Shown: piece after piece, positions 1-8,585 of the stretch
Position numbering within the stretch: position 1 is the stretch's first letter
Layout of the letters: every line of letters begins with the position of its first letter
Origin: JBBQYD01 sp942493075
GTDB lineage: Bacteria; Verrucomicrobiota; Verrucomicrobiia; Limisphaerales; UBA8199
Assembly: GCA_942493075.1 (NCBI GenBank)
Contig: OW818681.1
Coordinates: 5,642,001-5,706,000, forward strand
Length of the DNA: 64,000 nt
Direction: 5' to 3'
The notes under the pieces: generated by a model
The model's database searches: none
Seen by the model: only the letters and a program-made list of their open reading frames with translations
Told to the model about the DNA's origin: nothing
Made by a program: the position numbers and the translations under genes

Positions 1-1
1 C

Positions 2-1798
2 GCAGGAGCCTACGTTCCGCAAGCTACCCTGGGCGGCGAACTCGGAGAAGCTGCTTCCGAAGCCCAGCTCGCAGCGACCAGCTTCGGCTACACTGCCGAA
101 ACTAATTTTCATCTCAATGCTTCCCAACAACTGGCCGCCTTGCGTGCCGCGTTGAATTCAGCGAAGAACCTGGCTCAAACCCAAACCTGCCTCATTCAAC
201 TCGGCGGGCAGGTCGCGAGCCTGGAACCCTTGCTGGCCAGTGCCCAATCGGATCTGGAAGCCACCGCTGCCCAGAACCGCCGCATGGTCGAACTCCGTAA
301 TCAGCTTGAGGAGAAAGCAGAGGTTTTCATCTACAACATCGAAATGTACGTGGGTGATCTTGAGGATACGCTAACACGAGACATCCAGGCGGGCGCATCC
401 GTCGAGGTGCTCAAGAAGCACGCAACCCGCATCAGCCTGGCTTCCGAAATTCGCGTAGCCGGTAACGCCGCACGTGTGGCGATTTTCAAATCACTGGCAC
501 TGCGTCAACCCGACCTCCTGAACGCTGGCGTCACTCAGTTCGAAAAACTCCAGGCCCACCTGAACGAACTGTTCCCTCTGGAAACCGACCCGGAGCACTT
601 GCGCGAGCTAAAGGATGTGGCAGATGCCGCTGGGGAGTATGGCCTGGCGATGACCCAGATCCAGGTGGCTCAGCAGGAATTGGGCAAGCTCGCATCCAAA
701 CGGACTCAGACGGCAGACGCCATGGAAACCCTGGTGGACCAAGCCGTCACCCAAAGCCTCTCCCAGACATTGCTGGCCGCTGATGAAACAAGCAACCGGC
801 TCACACGCGGTTCTAGATTGCTGACCGGTGGTTTGACTGTCGCCTTTTTAGCGGGTGTGGTCATGGCCTGGTGGCTCACACGCAACACGAAGGGACATCT
901 CGCCGCTGTAACTCAACGCCTGGAGGAAGGCGCCCAACAGGTAGCTGTGGCTTCCACCCAACTCTCCGAATCCAGCAACTCCCTGGCACAGAGCGCCAGC
1001 CAGGAAGCGGCTTCCCTTCAAGAAACCAGCTCCTGCCTGGAAGAAATGGCGTCCATGATCCGCCAGAGCTCCGAACATGCGCAAGCCGCCAGGGAACAAT
1101 CGTCCGCTGCAAACGCGGCAGCCCTGGAAGGAGCCAATGGCATGCGAAAAATGTCCGAGGCCATGTCGGCGATCGGTGGATCGAGTGAGAACGTCAGCCG
1201 GATTGTAAAAACCATCGATGAGATTGCATTCCAGACCAACCTGCTGGCCTTAAACGCCTCTGTCGAAGCTGCTCGTGCCGGCGAGGCTGGCCGGGGATTT
1301 GCCGTCGTAGCTAACGAGGTGCGGGCGCTGGCCCAACGTAGCGCTCAAGCCGCAAGGGAGACAGCCGAGAAGATCGAGGATTCTGTCGCGAAAAGCGCTT
1401 ACGGCATCCAGATCAGTCTCGAAGTGGATGAGCACCTTAAAACCATCGCTTCGAAAACCAGCGATGTGGATGGCCTAATCAACCGCGTAGCCCAGGCGCT
1501 TAAAGAACAGGCCCAGGGGGTTAACCAATTGAACACGACGGTGGCCCAAATGGAACAGGCGACCCAGTCCAACGCAGCCAATGCGGAAGAAACAGCCAGC
1601 GCTGCGGAGGAACTCAATGCTCAGACCTTGATGTTCACCGAGGCTGTCCAGGAGCTCTCGGACCTTGCAGGTTCCGAATGCAAGACGAAGCAACAAGCTC
1701 TGCCGTGCCCACAGGTCACAGATCACTCCATCTCTGCCAATCGTTTCCGAAACGCCCCAACTTCCCCAGCATCCCGCCTACGCGCTGTGAGGGCTTGA
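2..1798 (+). CDS. Methyl-accepting chemotaxis protein, 5' end outside window
   Basis: Chemoreceptor that would pass a ligand or envelope signal to a CheA/CheW complex. The frame is open from base 2 with no stop, so the gene starts left of the window; the first TTG at 140 is probably not the start. The visible part has a long helical sensor region, one membrane segment at about 824-880, and a cytoplasmic signalling domain. The hairpin tip, coded at about 1219-1325, carries the conserved EIAFQTNLLALNASVEAARA signature. The first membrane helix must lie upstream. The tail after the last helix is short and polar, with no clear NWETF-type CheR-binding pentapeptide. No che genes are in the window. 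It converges on the ParA gene with a 14-base gap. The family is certain; the ligand is unknown. Confidence 0.93.
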   Translation, partial: AGAYVPQATLGGELGEAASEAQLAATSFGYTAETNFHLNASQQLAALRAALNSAKNLAQTQTCLIQLGGQVASLEPLLASAQSDLEATAAQNRRMVELRNQLEEKAEVFIYNIEMYVGDLEDTLTRDIQAGASVEVLKKHATRISLASEIRVAGNAARVAIFKSLALRQPDLLNAGVTQFEKLQAHLNELFPLETDPEHLRELKDVADAAGEYGLAMTQIQVAQQELGKLASKRTQTADAMETLVDQAVTQSLSQTLLAADETSNRLTRGSRLLTGGLTVAFLAGVVMAWWLTRNTKGHLAAVTQRLEEGAQQVAVASTQLSESSNSLAQSASQEAASLQETSSCLEEMASMIRQSSEHAQAAREQSSAANAAALEGANGMRKMSEAMSAIGGSSENVSRIVKTIDEIAFQTNLLALNASVEAARAGEAGRGFAVVANEVRALAQRSAQAARETAEKIEDSVAKSAYGIQISLEVDEHLKTIASKTSDVDGLINRVAQALKEQAQGVNQLNTTVAQMEQATQSNAANAEETASAAEELNAQTLMFTEAVQELSDLAGSECKTKQQALPCPQVTDHSISANRFRNAPTSPASRLRAVRA

Positions 1799-1812
1799 AC
1801 CGCCAGGCTGGA

Positions 1813-2841
1813 TCAGGCCGGGGCAGGAATCTTGGAAGCCGTGATTCCTGCTGCACTCGCGATTCTTACGGCCAGGTGTTCAAAATCCTGGCGGCATTCC
1901 TTCACGGCGTAGGTATGCGCACCGATGGCGCCATCAGCAGGCTTCAACATAAAAATCGGCTTCCTCGCTTCCATGGCCATTGGCATGAGGCTTCTGTAAT
2001 GCTTCATCCTGGCAAGGCAGTTTGGATCTGAGTCGAGCCCCTCATCGGAACCAGGTGCTTGTCCGAGCACCGAACCTCGATACTCACCAGGCATGCGTTG
2101 CATCCATTTATCAAATGCCTTAACGGGTCGTCCATCCCTGGAAAAATGCTGCATGAACACGTACCCTGCCGGTTTCATATCCCCTGGAGGCAGCAGCAGC
2201 TCTGGCTCTGGGTTTTTAAGAAGCCGCTCATGCCATTCTATTCGCCAGCGCCGGAGCGTGGGGCCTAGATTTCTCAGGCCTTGCATAGAAAACAAATCGG
2301 GGGCTAAAGGGATAACCACAGCATCCGCCGCGATCAGAACCGCTCGGTTTATTGCCCCAAGGTTGGGACCAACATCCACCAGGACAACATCCGCTTCGCA
2401 TCGATCAGCCGCGTTTAGAATGATCCGATAGAAGGCAGATATGATCCTGAATGCACTCTCATCGCGATCATTACACAACGGCCAGCTTGAGCTTAGCTTG
2501 TCCTCGAATGATGACAGGCCCAGGTCTCCTACGAGGAGGTGGATGCGGGAGGACATGAAAAGGTCCGTCTCGTCGAGAGGAACAAGATGTGGCTCTGCAA
2601 AATCGCCAATGCCGCGAATAATCGGACGAAGACTGCCAAGAAGAGTTTTGGGATGCTCGCCCTCAGGCCAAAGCTCTTCCAAAGCGTCCTCGTTTAAGAA
2701 CATCGAACTCAGATTCGCCTGAGGGTCCAAATCGACGGCAAGCACTTTATAATTCAAGTGGGCGTACATCCACGATAGGTGATACACAAGGGAAGTCTTG
2801 CCTACACCGCCCTTATTGTTGAACAGAGTAAGGATTTTCAT
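1813..2841 (-). CDS. ParA/MinD-type P-loop ATPase paired with an AlbA_2 protein
   Basis: A 342-residue ParA-family ATPase. It has a deviant Walker A motif KGGVGKTS at residues 10-17 with the family's signature lysine, a switch region containing D37 and DPQAN at 39-43, and a Walker B strand VVLVDVGP near residue 158. Such proteins dimerise on ATP and bind DNA or membranes to position cargo. There is no ParB gene beside it and no obvious parS, so a role in chromosome segregation is not supported. Its start codon overlaps the stop of the upstream AlbA_2 gene (ATGA), which implies translational coupling and a shared job. The C-terminal 130 residues, rich in Met and Arg, are not typical of short plasmid ParA proteins and may contact the partner. 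Family is clear; function is open. Confidence 0.88.
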   Translation of the reverse strand: MKILTLFNNKGGVGKTSLVYHLSWMYAHLNYKVLAVDLDPQANLSSMFLNEDALEELWPEGEHPKTLLGSLRPIIRGIGDFAEPHLVPLDETDLFMSSRIHLLVGDLGLSSFEDKLSSSWPLCNDRDESAFRIISAFYRIILNAADRCEADVVLVDVGPNLGAINRAVLIAADAVVIPLAPDLFSMQGLRNLGPTLRRWRIEWHERLLKNPEPELLLPPGDMKPAGYVFMQHFSRDGRPVKAFDKWMQRMPGEYRGSVLGQAPGSDEGLDSDPNCLARMKHYRSLMPMAMEARKPIFMLKPADGAIGAHTYAVKECRQDFEHLAVRIASAAGITASKIPAPA

Positions 2842-4031
2842 GTGCGTGCTTTGAGCGTCACCAGGAAGTAACCCGCATCGAATGCGAATTCCGCAGGAGG
2901 GTTCCCATTCTCCAAAAGGGCGTGCTGGGCCCGCTCGACCCCGGAACCATAGCGGTTTACGAAGCCAAGTGTTTTCATCGCCTCGGCGAGCACGGGGTTG
3001 CGATAAGCGTTCTGCCTGGGGAAATTCTCGGGGGAAGCCTCACCATACAGAGAGCCTGGATTCTGAATCTCGATGCGATCTGAAAACCAGTAGAAACGGA
3101 TGGGGCCTGTCGCCTCGTAGTCACGATGCATAACCGAGTTCATCAAGAACTCGCGGAGCGCGTAACGAGGGTAGTCGAGCACCGCTTGCTCCCGTAGAGT
3201 CGTCTGCGGAACGGGTCGTGCCGCCAGTTGTGTATCAATCACCATTTCAAGCTCTCGCAGCACGGTTAACAAATCGCCCTGAAGTTCCTTTTCCATTAAG
3301 ACCTCCTCCGGACGCAGGAGTTCGCCCGAGAGGCGAAGGAATTGCAGATAACAACCTGGGAGCCATCCCCGGGGGTCCTTTGCAAATAGGAGAATTCCAG
3401 CATTTGTTGGGCAATCGTTCTTTGGATCATAGAAGCGAAGGGCTGCCAACTGCTGAGTGATTCCGCGATTGTTCGCCTCTATCACGTCCTGAGAAATGGC
3501 ATGCTGCCGGTAGGTGTTTAGAAAAAGGTCCGCAGCCAAATCTGCAACTGTGCTACCCAGGCAAGGGCGAAGGTCGAATGTTTTGGCATGGGATATCCTG
3601 CGTTCAGTAAGCCTTCGTTCCTCCGTCTCCGTCGCAATAGCCCTTCGGGGCCCCACCCTGATCCATACCTGGCCCTTGTAGCGTACGGGCGGCAGGTCCG
3701 AGGGCAACACTTCCACAATCGCGACCTCGCCGGAACCATCTGAAAGTGCGATCTTGTAAATATTGAGCGCAGGGATTGGGAGAACATTGCCGTTCGCTCG
3801 AATCTCACCAAGCCTCAGCAAAAGTCGATCTGTAGCCTTCAGTCCTTTGGGATTGCCCTTGTTGTCCACCCCTATTAGCAAATACCCAGGTAGTCTATGA
3901 CCAGGGAAATCGTTCGAAAAGGCGCATGTAGCGATGCAATACTTCTCCAGATCGTCAATCGACTCGGTGCGCTCCACCCGATCAGATTCCAAATCCGTCA
4001 TCAGATGTATCAACTCTATTTCTGTTAGCAT
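2838..4031 (-). CDS. AlbA_2 (Schlafen-type) plus HATPase_c_4 protein, putative regulator or defence component
   Basis: A 397-residue protein with the layout of the divergent-AAA/AlbA_2 family. The N-terminal AlbA_2 domain shows the GYLLIGVDNKGNPKGL core at about residues 49-64, followed by the strand pair ending in VWIRVGPRR. The C-terminal half has the HATPase_c_4-like segment LREFLMNSVMHRDY (N and HRDY motif) and the IEIQNPGSLYG strand. Family members are annotated as ATP-binding transcriptional regulators, and AlbA_2 domains also occur in Schlafen-type nucleases and phage-defence proteins. It is first in a two-gene unit with the ParA gene and is divergent from recA. A hairpin at 4107-4127 lies upstream and could be its operator. 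Domain calls are from motif reading; the biological role is inferred only as regulatory or defensive. Confidence 0.82.
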   Translation of the reverse strand: MLTEIELIHLMTDLESDRVERTESIDDLEKYCIATCAFSNDFPGHRLPGYLLIGVDNKGNPKGLKATDRLLLRLGEIRANGNVLPIPALNIYKIALSDGSGEVAIVEVLPSDLPPVRYKGQVWIRVGPRRAIATETEERRLTERRISHAKTFDLRPCLGSTVADLAADLFLNTYRQHAISQDVIEANNRGITQQLAALRFYDPKNDCPTNAGILLFAKDPRGWLPGCYLQFLRLSGELLRPEEVLMEKELQGDLLTVLRELEMVIDTQLAARPVPQTTLREQAVLDYPRYALREFLMNSVMHRDYEATGPIRFYWFSDRIEIQNPGSLYGEASPENFPRQNAYRNPVLAEAMKTLGFVNRYGSGVERAQHALLENGNPPAEFAFDAGYFLVTLKART

Positions 4032-4106
4032 AGGGGTTGTTTGCTACATCAGCATGTTACCCGATTCGGGCGCTGCTCGCAGCAAATCCTTTGTGAGATA
4101 TGTGAG

Positions 4107-4127
4107 GTCGGACACCCTTTGTCTGAC
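4107..4127. promoter_or_regulatory. Inverted repeat between the AlbA_2 gene and recA
   Basis: Arms GTCGGACA and TGTCTGAC (one mismatch) flank a five-base spacer. It lies in the 243-bp divergent gap, 76 bp upstream of the AlbA_2 start and 148 bp upstream of recA. It could be an operator for the AlbA_2 protein or a hairpin in a recA leader; the sequence does not decide. Confidence 0.3.
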
Positions 4128-4235
4128 GAATGGTGCTAGAGTCACGGGCGTGGGTGAAACCGGGAGTCTGGCGCAAGCGGCGGAAAGCCACCAAACAAAG
4201 CTTTTTTGCCATTGTCAAAACTGTTAGCTTGCCGA

Positions 4236-4249
4236 TGTCCTACGGAACC
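4236..4249. promoter_or_regulatory. Putative LexA (SOS) site upstream of recA
   Basis: TGTCC-TACG-GAACC matches 8 of 10 fixed bases of TGTTC-N4-GAACA, the palindrome I recall as the LexA-binding motif described for Verrucomicrobia. It ends 25 bp before the recA ATG, where a repressor site would be expected. No lexA gene is in the window, and the consensus is from memory. Confidence 0.45.
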
Positions 4250-4274
4250 CTGAACCTGTTTGGAGCAATCTAAA

Positions 4275-5387
4275 ATGGCACCGAAAAGCGAAAAAACTGA
4301 GAAGCCGGCCGAGAAAGCCGCGCCGGAGAAGGTTGTTGATAAAAACGTCGAAGCCAAGAACGCAGAGGCGGCAAAAGTGGCCGCCACACGTGCGCGCGAG
4401 CTTGAATCAGCCATCTCGACCATCACCAAAACCTACGGTGAAGGCAGCATCATGCGTCTTGGGGATGCCCACGCACTCCGCAAGATCGAGGTCATTCCCA
4501 CAGGCGCCCTGGCCGTGGATCTGGCGCTTGGGGTCGGCGGCGTGCCCCGCGGCCGCGTGATCGAGATTTTCGGCCCGGAAAGTTCCGGCAAAACCACGCT
4601 GATGCTCCACGTAATCGCCAACGCGCAAAAGGCTGGCGGTTTGGCTGCCTTTATCGATGCCGAGCATGCGCTCGATCCTGCCTATGCCAAACGCCTGGGC
4701 GTGAACCTGCAGGATCTGCTTGTTTCTCAGCCGGATAGCGGTGAAGAAGCACTATCCATCTGCGAAATGCTTGCTCGCTCGAATGCTTTGGACGTCATTG
4801 TCGTCGATTCCGTGGCGGCGCTGGTCCCTAAAGCCGAACTTGAAGGTGAGATGGGCATGGCAACGATGGGCATGCAGGCCCGGCTGATGAGCCAGGCCCT
4901 ACGTAAGCTCACAGCCATCCTGGCTAAAGCCCGCACCACCTGCATTTTCACCAACCAAATGCGCGAAAAGGTCGGCGTCATGTTCGGCAATCCCGAAACC
5001 ACGCCTGGAGGCAAGGCGCTGAAGTTCTACGCCAGCGTGCGCATAGATATTCGCCGCAAGGAAACACTGAAAGACGCGGCCGGTAACGCTATTGGCAACC
5101 ACGTTAAGGTTAAAATTGTTAAAAACAAGGTCGCACCGCCCTTCTGTGAGGCCGAATTCGACATTCTTTATAACCACGGCATCAACAAAGAGGGAAGCAT
5201 TTTGGAAGTTGCGGTCGATTCGGGCGTCGTGGACAAAAAGGGAGCGTGGCTCCAGTTCAACGGCGAGCTGATTGGCCAAGGTAAGGATGCGGCCCAAAAG
5301 GCTCTGACGGAGACGCCTGAGCTGGCCCAGAAAATCGTTGCCGCCATCATGGCGAAACGCGAAGCCGCCGCTGCCGCCGCCGCCTGA
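4275..5387 (+). CDS. recA: Recombinase RecA
   Basis: DNA-dependent ATPase that forms the strand-exchange filament and triggers LexA self-cleavage. Walker A GPESSGKTT, the conserved EHALDP segment, the VVDSVAAL Walker B strand, the MGMQARLMSQALRKL core and the NPETTPGGKALKFYASVR (L2) region are all present in order. I start at ATG 4275 because GGAG at 4262-4265 sits nine bases upstream; a TTG at 4260 in the same frame would precede that site. The protein begins with about 40 residues rich in Lys, Ala and Glu before the normal RecA core (ELESAISTI) and ends in a run of alanines. A LexA-like site lies 25 bp upstream. The intact core suggests a functional RecA. Confidence 0.98.
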   Translation: MAPKSEKTEKPAEKAAPEKVVDKNVEAKNAEAAKVAATRARELESAISTITKTYGEGSIMRLGDAHALRKIEVIPTGALAVDLALGVGGVPRGRVIEIFGPESSGKTTLMLHVIANAQKAGGLAAFIDAEHALDPAYAKRLGVNLQDLLVSQPDSGEEALSICEMLARSNALDVIVVDSVAALVPKAELEGEMGMATMGMQARLMSQALRKLTAILAKARTTCIFTNQMREKVGVMFGNPETTPGGKALKFYASVRIDIRRKETLKDAAGNAIGNHVKVKIVKNKVAPPFCEAEFDILYNHGINKEGSILEVAVDSGVVDKKGAWLQFNGELIGQGKDAAQKALTETPELAQKIVAAIMAKREAAAAAAA

Positions 5388-5439
5388 GTGGGAACCATTG
5401 GCAACGAGCGCGGGATGCTTGGCAGTTCAACCGGAACAT

Positions 5440-5462
5440 CCGGCTGGGTTTTACCCATCCGG
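5440..5462 (+). terminator. Hairpin downstream of recA
   Basis: CCGG-C-TGGGT, loop TTT, ACCCA-T-CCGG, with one internal mismatch, 53 bp after the recA stop. No T tract follows, so termination is possible but unproven. The rest of the 237-bp recA-infC gap holds no gene. Confidence 0.35.
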
Positions 5463-5624
5463 AGTGGGTTCTGCCCCCCATTTCACCTCGTGAATCGTTG
5501 TAATAATTTGCTTGCAACCGGCGGGGTAATGGCTCATGTTCCGGGAACAAATACGTTTTAGGCACCGTGTGCCTGTATGCTTGATCGATTACTGCATGAA
5601 TAAGCTTCAACCGGTGAGGGCGTC

Positions 5625-6383
5625 TTGAGTCGCCCCTATCCTCCACGTTCGGCTTCTCCGATGTCCTTCGTCCGGGTTAATGGGAAAATACGCGCCCGGG
5701 AGGTCCGAGTAATCGGCCCGGAGAGTAAACAGCTTGGGATCATGTCGCTAGGTGACGCGCTCACAATGGGGCGGAACTTGGGAGTAGACTTGGTCGAGAT
5801 CGCCCCAAATGCGACTCCGCCAGTTTGCCGACTGGTCGATTTTGGCAAGTTCCGCTACGAACAGGCCAAGAAAGACAAGGAATCCAAGAAACACCAGCAT
5901 TCGACCCGAGTCAAAGAGGTGCAGCTCAGTCCCAAGATTGATCCGCACGATCTCTCCGTTAAAATCCAACACGGAATCGGCTTCCTCTGCGAGGACATGA
6001 AGGTGAAAATCGCCCTCAAGTTCCGCGGACGCGAAATGGCCCACACGGAGTTTGGGTTCCAGGTGATTCGCAAATATCTCCAGGAAATCGCCCCTTATGG
6101 GCACGAAGATTTTCCGCCCAAACTGATCGGGCGCGGAATCACTGTCATGATCAGTCCACTGCCACGCAATAAGCGGGCGAAGAATCCTTACGAGAACGAG
6201 ATTCTTCCGGAAATGGTCGATAATGAGGACCCGGGTGATGACGACGATGACGATGAATCCCAGGACGAGTCTTCCGCCGATTCAAATAAACCCGTAGCCA
6301 TCAATCGTGGTGGCGAGGATGAGAAGCAGCCTTCCGAGGGCGGTTTCACTAACAATCCTTTCTCCCAGATCGACCCCAAGTAA
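5625..6383 (+). CDS. infC: Translation initiation factor IF-3
   Basis: Binds the 30S subunit, prevents premature 50S joining and checks initiator tRNA and start-codon pairing. The N domain (VNGKIRAREVRVIGPE, then LGIMSLGDAL) and C domain (KEVQLSPKIDPHDL, KVKIALKFRGREMAH) are both complete. I choose TTG at 5625 because GAGG at 5616-5619 lies five bases upstream; the next in-frame ATG at 5661 has no such site. A non-ATG start fits the family, since enterobacterial infC starts with AUU and is autoregulated through it. After the C domain comes an acidic tail of about 55 residues with a run of six aspartates, which compact IF-3 proteins lack. rpmI and rplT, the usual partners, are not downstream. 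Confidence 0.96.
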   Translation: MSRPYPPRSASPMSFVRVNGKIRAREVRVIGPESKQLGIMSLGDALTMGRNLGVDLVEIAPNATPPVCRLVDFGKFRYEQAKKDKESKKHQHSTRVKEVQLSPKIDPHDLSVKIQHGIGFLCEDMKVKIALKFRGREMAHTEFGFQVIRKYLQEIAPYGHEDFPPKLIGRGITVMISPLPRNKRAKNPYENEILPEMVDNEDPGDDDDDDESQDESSADSNKPVAINRGGEDEKQPSEGGFTNNPFSQIDPK

Positions 6384-6400
6384 AAGGTTATCGCTTTACG

Positions 6401-6427
6401 CCGGCGCGGTATCCCCGCGCCGGTTTT
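6401..6427 (+). terminator. Rho-independent terminator of infC
   Basis: A perfect nine-base-pair GC stem (CCGGCGCGG / CCGCGCCGG) with loop TATCC is followed by TTTT, 17 bp after the infC stop. It also separates infC from the convergent hypE. Confidence 0.85.
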
Positions 6428-6431
6428 CTCT

Positions 6432-7487
6432 TTAGCAAATGCGCGGAAGCTGCTCCCCGGATGGCATGCTCAAAATTCGGTCCACCCCTATAGTGCTGCG
6501 TAACAAGACCTGACCGGGTGCTCGATCTGTAACTTTGCCAACGACGCTTACGCCAGGGCACTCCGGTCGTAACCGTAATGCGGCCAATGCTGCTTCCACG
6601 TCCCTCGCGGGCAGGATGATGACGAACCGCCCCTCGCAGGCAACCTGCATGGGATCGAAACCCAGGATCTCACAAGCGGCCCGCACGTCCTCCCGGACAG
6701 GCACCTGGCTTTCGTCCAGGCGCAGCGTCAACCCGCGCGCCTCCGCGATCTCATTCAGCACACTGGTCAGACCTCCCCGGGTGATGTCTCGCAAACAGTG
6801 TAGTTCCACCCCGGATGCGATCAGCGCAGCCACCGCTCCGGCCAGGGGCGCGGAATCGCTGCTAATCTGGCTTTCAAATTCGAGTCCCTCTCGGACCGCC
6901 ATGATCGCCATGCCGTGTCTCCCCACATCGCCGCTAACCAGAATCACATCCCCGGGTTGCACGCTCCCGGGGCCAAGCTTCAACTTGTGTTCTATCACCC
7001 CGATCCCGGCGGTGTTAATGAACAAACCGTCCCCCTTCCCTTTATCAACGACCTTCGTGTCACCGGTGATGATCCGCACACCGGCAGCCTCAGCCGCAGC
7101 TTGCATTGAGGCCGTCATCTCGCAAAGGGTCGCCATAGGCAATCCCTCCTCAATGATGAATGCCACGCTGAGATAAAGCGGGCGGGCTCCAGCCATCGCC
7201 AGATCATTGACAGTGCCATGAACCGCAAGCGAACCGATGTCACCGCCGGGGAACTTCAAAGGACGCACGACGAAAGAATCCGTGGTGAAAGCGATTCGCT
7301 GAGCCCCTATTTCCATGACAGCGGCATCGTGCTGGCCATCGAGGAGTGGATTAGCGAACGTCGGCACGATGAGCTTGCTGATCAGGTCGTGCATGAGTCT
7401 GCCCCCGCCCCCGTGCGCCAGCAAAACGCGTGGGTAATCCTGGATTGGAAACGAGCAGGACGGGGTGAATCGAGTCGTGTCACTCAT
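6432..7487 (-). CDS. hypE: Hydrogenase maturation factor HypE
   Basis: Dehydrates the carbamoyl group that HypF attaches to its C-terminal cysteine, making the thiocyanate that supplies CN ligands for the [NiFe]-hydrogenase iron. The 351-residue protein ends in PRIC, the family's C-terminal cysteine motif. It also shows the PurM-like ATP-binding features HGGGGRLMHDLI near the start, DGQHDAAV, and ITGDTKVVDKGKGDGLFIN. It is last in hypC-hypD-hypE, six bases after hypD. The upstream partner HypF is not in the window. Confidence 0.97.
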   Translation of the reverse strand: MSDTTRFTPSCSFPIQDYPRVLLAHGGGGRLMHDLISKLIVPTFANPLLDGQHDAAVMEIGAQRIAFTTDSFVVRPLKFPGGDIGSLAVHGTVNDLAMAGARPLYLSVAFIIEEGLPMATLCEMTASMQAAAEAAGVRIITGDTKVVDKGKGDGLFINTAGIGVIEHKLKLGPGSVQPGDVILVSGDVGRHGMAIMAVREGLEFESQISSDSAPLAGAVAALIASGVELHCLRDITRGGLTSVLNEIAEARGLTLRLDESQVPVREDVRAACEILGFDPMQVACEGRFVIILPARDVEAALAALRLRPECPGVSVVGKVTDRAPGQVLLRSTIGVDRILSMPSGEQLPRIC

Positions 7488-7493
7488 GAATGA

Positions 7494-8585
7494 TCAGGAG
7501 GGTTGTCGGCGATAATTATAATAAGCGGCACAAGCTCCCTCAGCGGAAACCATAGGTGCACCGAGCGGATGGTCGGGAGTGCAGCGGGCTCCGAACTCGG
7601 TACATTGGTTTGGGCGTAGCTTGCCTTGCAGAACCAAGCCGCTCCGACATGCGGTGGGTTCTTCAACCACCATATCCGTTAAACCAAACTTCCGTTCTGC
7701 ATCGTATGCCTGGTAGGGAGCGCTAAGTCCCAGACCGCTGCCTGGGATCTCTCCGATGCCGCGCCATTTGCGGGACACAATTTGGAAAACCTCACGCATC
7801 ATGCGTTGCGCCGTGGGGTTGCCCAGGCGCCGCACGGAACGTTGATACTGGTTCTCGACCTCGGCACGACCGCTCTCTAATTGACGAACGCACATCAGGA
7901 TGCCCTGCAGGATGTCCACAGGCTCAAATCCCGTAACGACTATGGGCACGCGGTACTTGATGCTTATAGGTATATACTCTTCATATCCCATGATGGCGCA
8001 GACATGGCCTGCTGCCAGAAACGCCTGCACCCGTGTTTCAGGCGCGCTGAGGATTGCCTCGATCGCCGGGGGCACCAGCACATGAGAAACGAGAAGCGAA
8101 AGATTCTTCACTCCTCGCTGAGCCGCTTGGTAAGCCAGCATCGCTGTGGCGGGTGCCGTCGTCTCGAAACCAACGGCAAAGAACACCACCTCGCGCCCAG
8201 GGTTCTGAATCGCAATCTTCAGTGCATCCAGAGGTGAATAGAGTATTCGCACATCCCCGCCAGCGGCGTTAACAGATAGAAGGTCCTGGGCGCTGCCGGG
8301 CACCCGCAGCATGTCGCCGAATGAGCAGAAAATGACCTCTTTGCGCCGTGCGATCTCCAGCGCCTTATCGATGAGTTCCACCGGTGTAACGCAAACCGGA
8401 CAGCCGGGACCGTGAATGAGGGTGATATCGGGAGGAAGCAGAGTATCGAGACCAAATTTGACGATGGCATGCGTTTGCCCCCCGCACACTTCCATGAGAG
8501 TCCACGGTTTCGTCGTGATCCGTGCCAGTTCGCCTGCCAATTGGCGGGTGAGTCCGGCGTGACGATATTCATCCACGAACCTCAT
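7494..8585 (-). CDS. hypD: Hydrogenase maturation factor HypD
   Basis: Scaffold that with HypC assembles the Fe(CN)2CO unit of [NiFe]-hydrogenases. At 363 residues it is of normal length. The conserved cysteine motifs CGGQTHAI, GPGCPVCVTP and the C-terminal [4Fe-4S] ligand set (PTACRSGLVLQGK, NQCTEFGARCTPDHP, SAEGACAAYY) are all visible. Its start codon overlaps the hypC stop by four bases, so the two are probably translationally coupled, in line with their forming one complex. No hydrogenase structural gene is in the window. Confidence 0.97.
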   Translation of the reverse strand: MRFVDEYRHAGLTRQLAGELARITTKPWTLMEVCGGQTHAIVKFGLDTLLPPDITLIHGPGCPVCVTPVELIDKALEIARRKEVIFCSFGDMLRVPGSAQDLLSVNAAGGDVRILYSPLDALKIAIQNPGREVVFFAVGFETTAPATAMLAYQAAQRGVKNLSLLVSHVLVPPAIEAILSAPETRVQAFLAAGHVCAIMGYEEYIPISIKYRVPIVVTGFEPVDILQGILMCVRQLESGRAEVENQYQRSVRRLGNPTAQRMMREVFQIVSRKWRGIGEIPGSGLGLSAPYQAYDAERKFGLTDMVVEEPTACRSGLVLQGKLRPNQCTEFGARCTPDHPLGAPMVSAEGACAAYYNYRRQPS

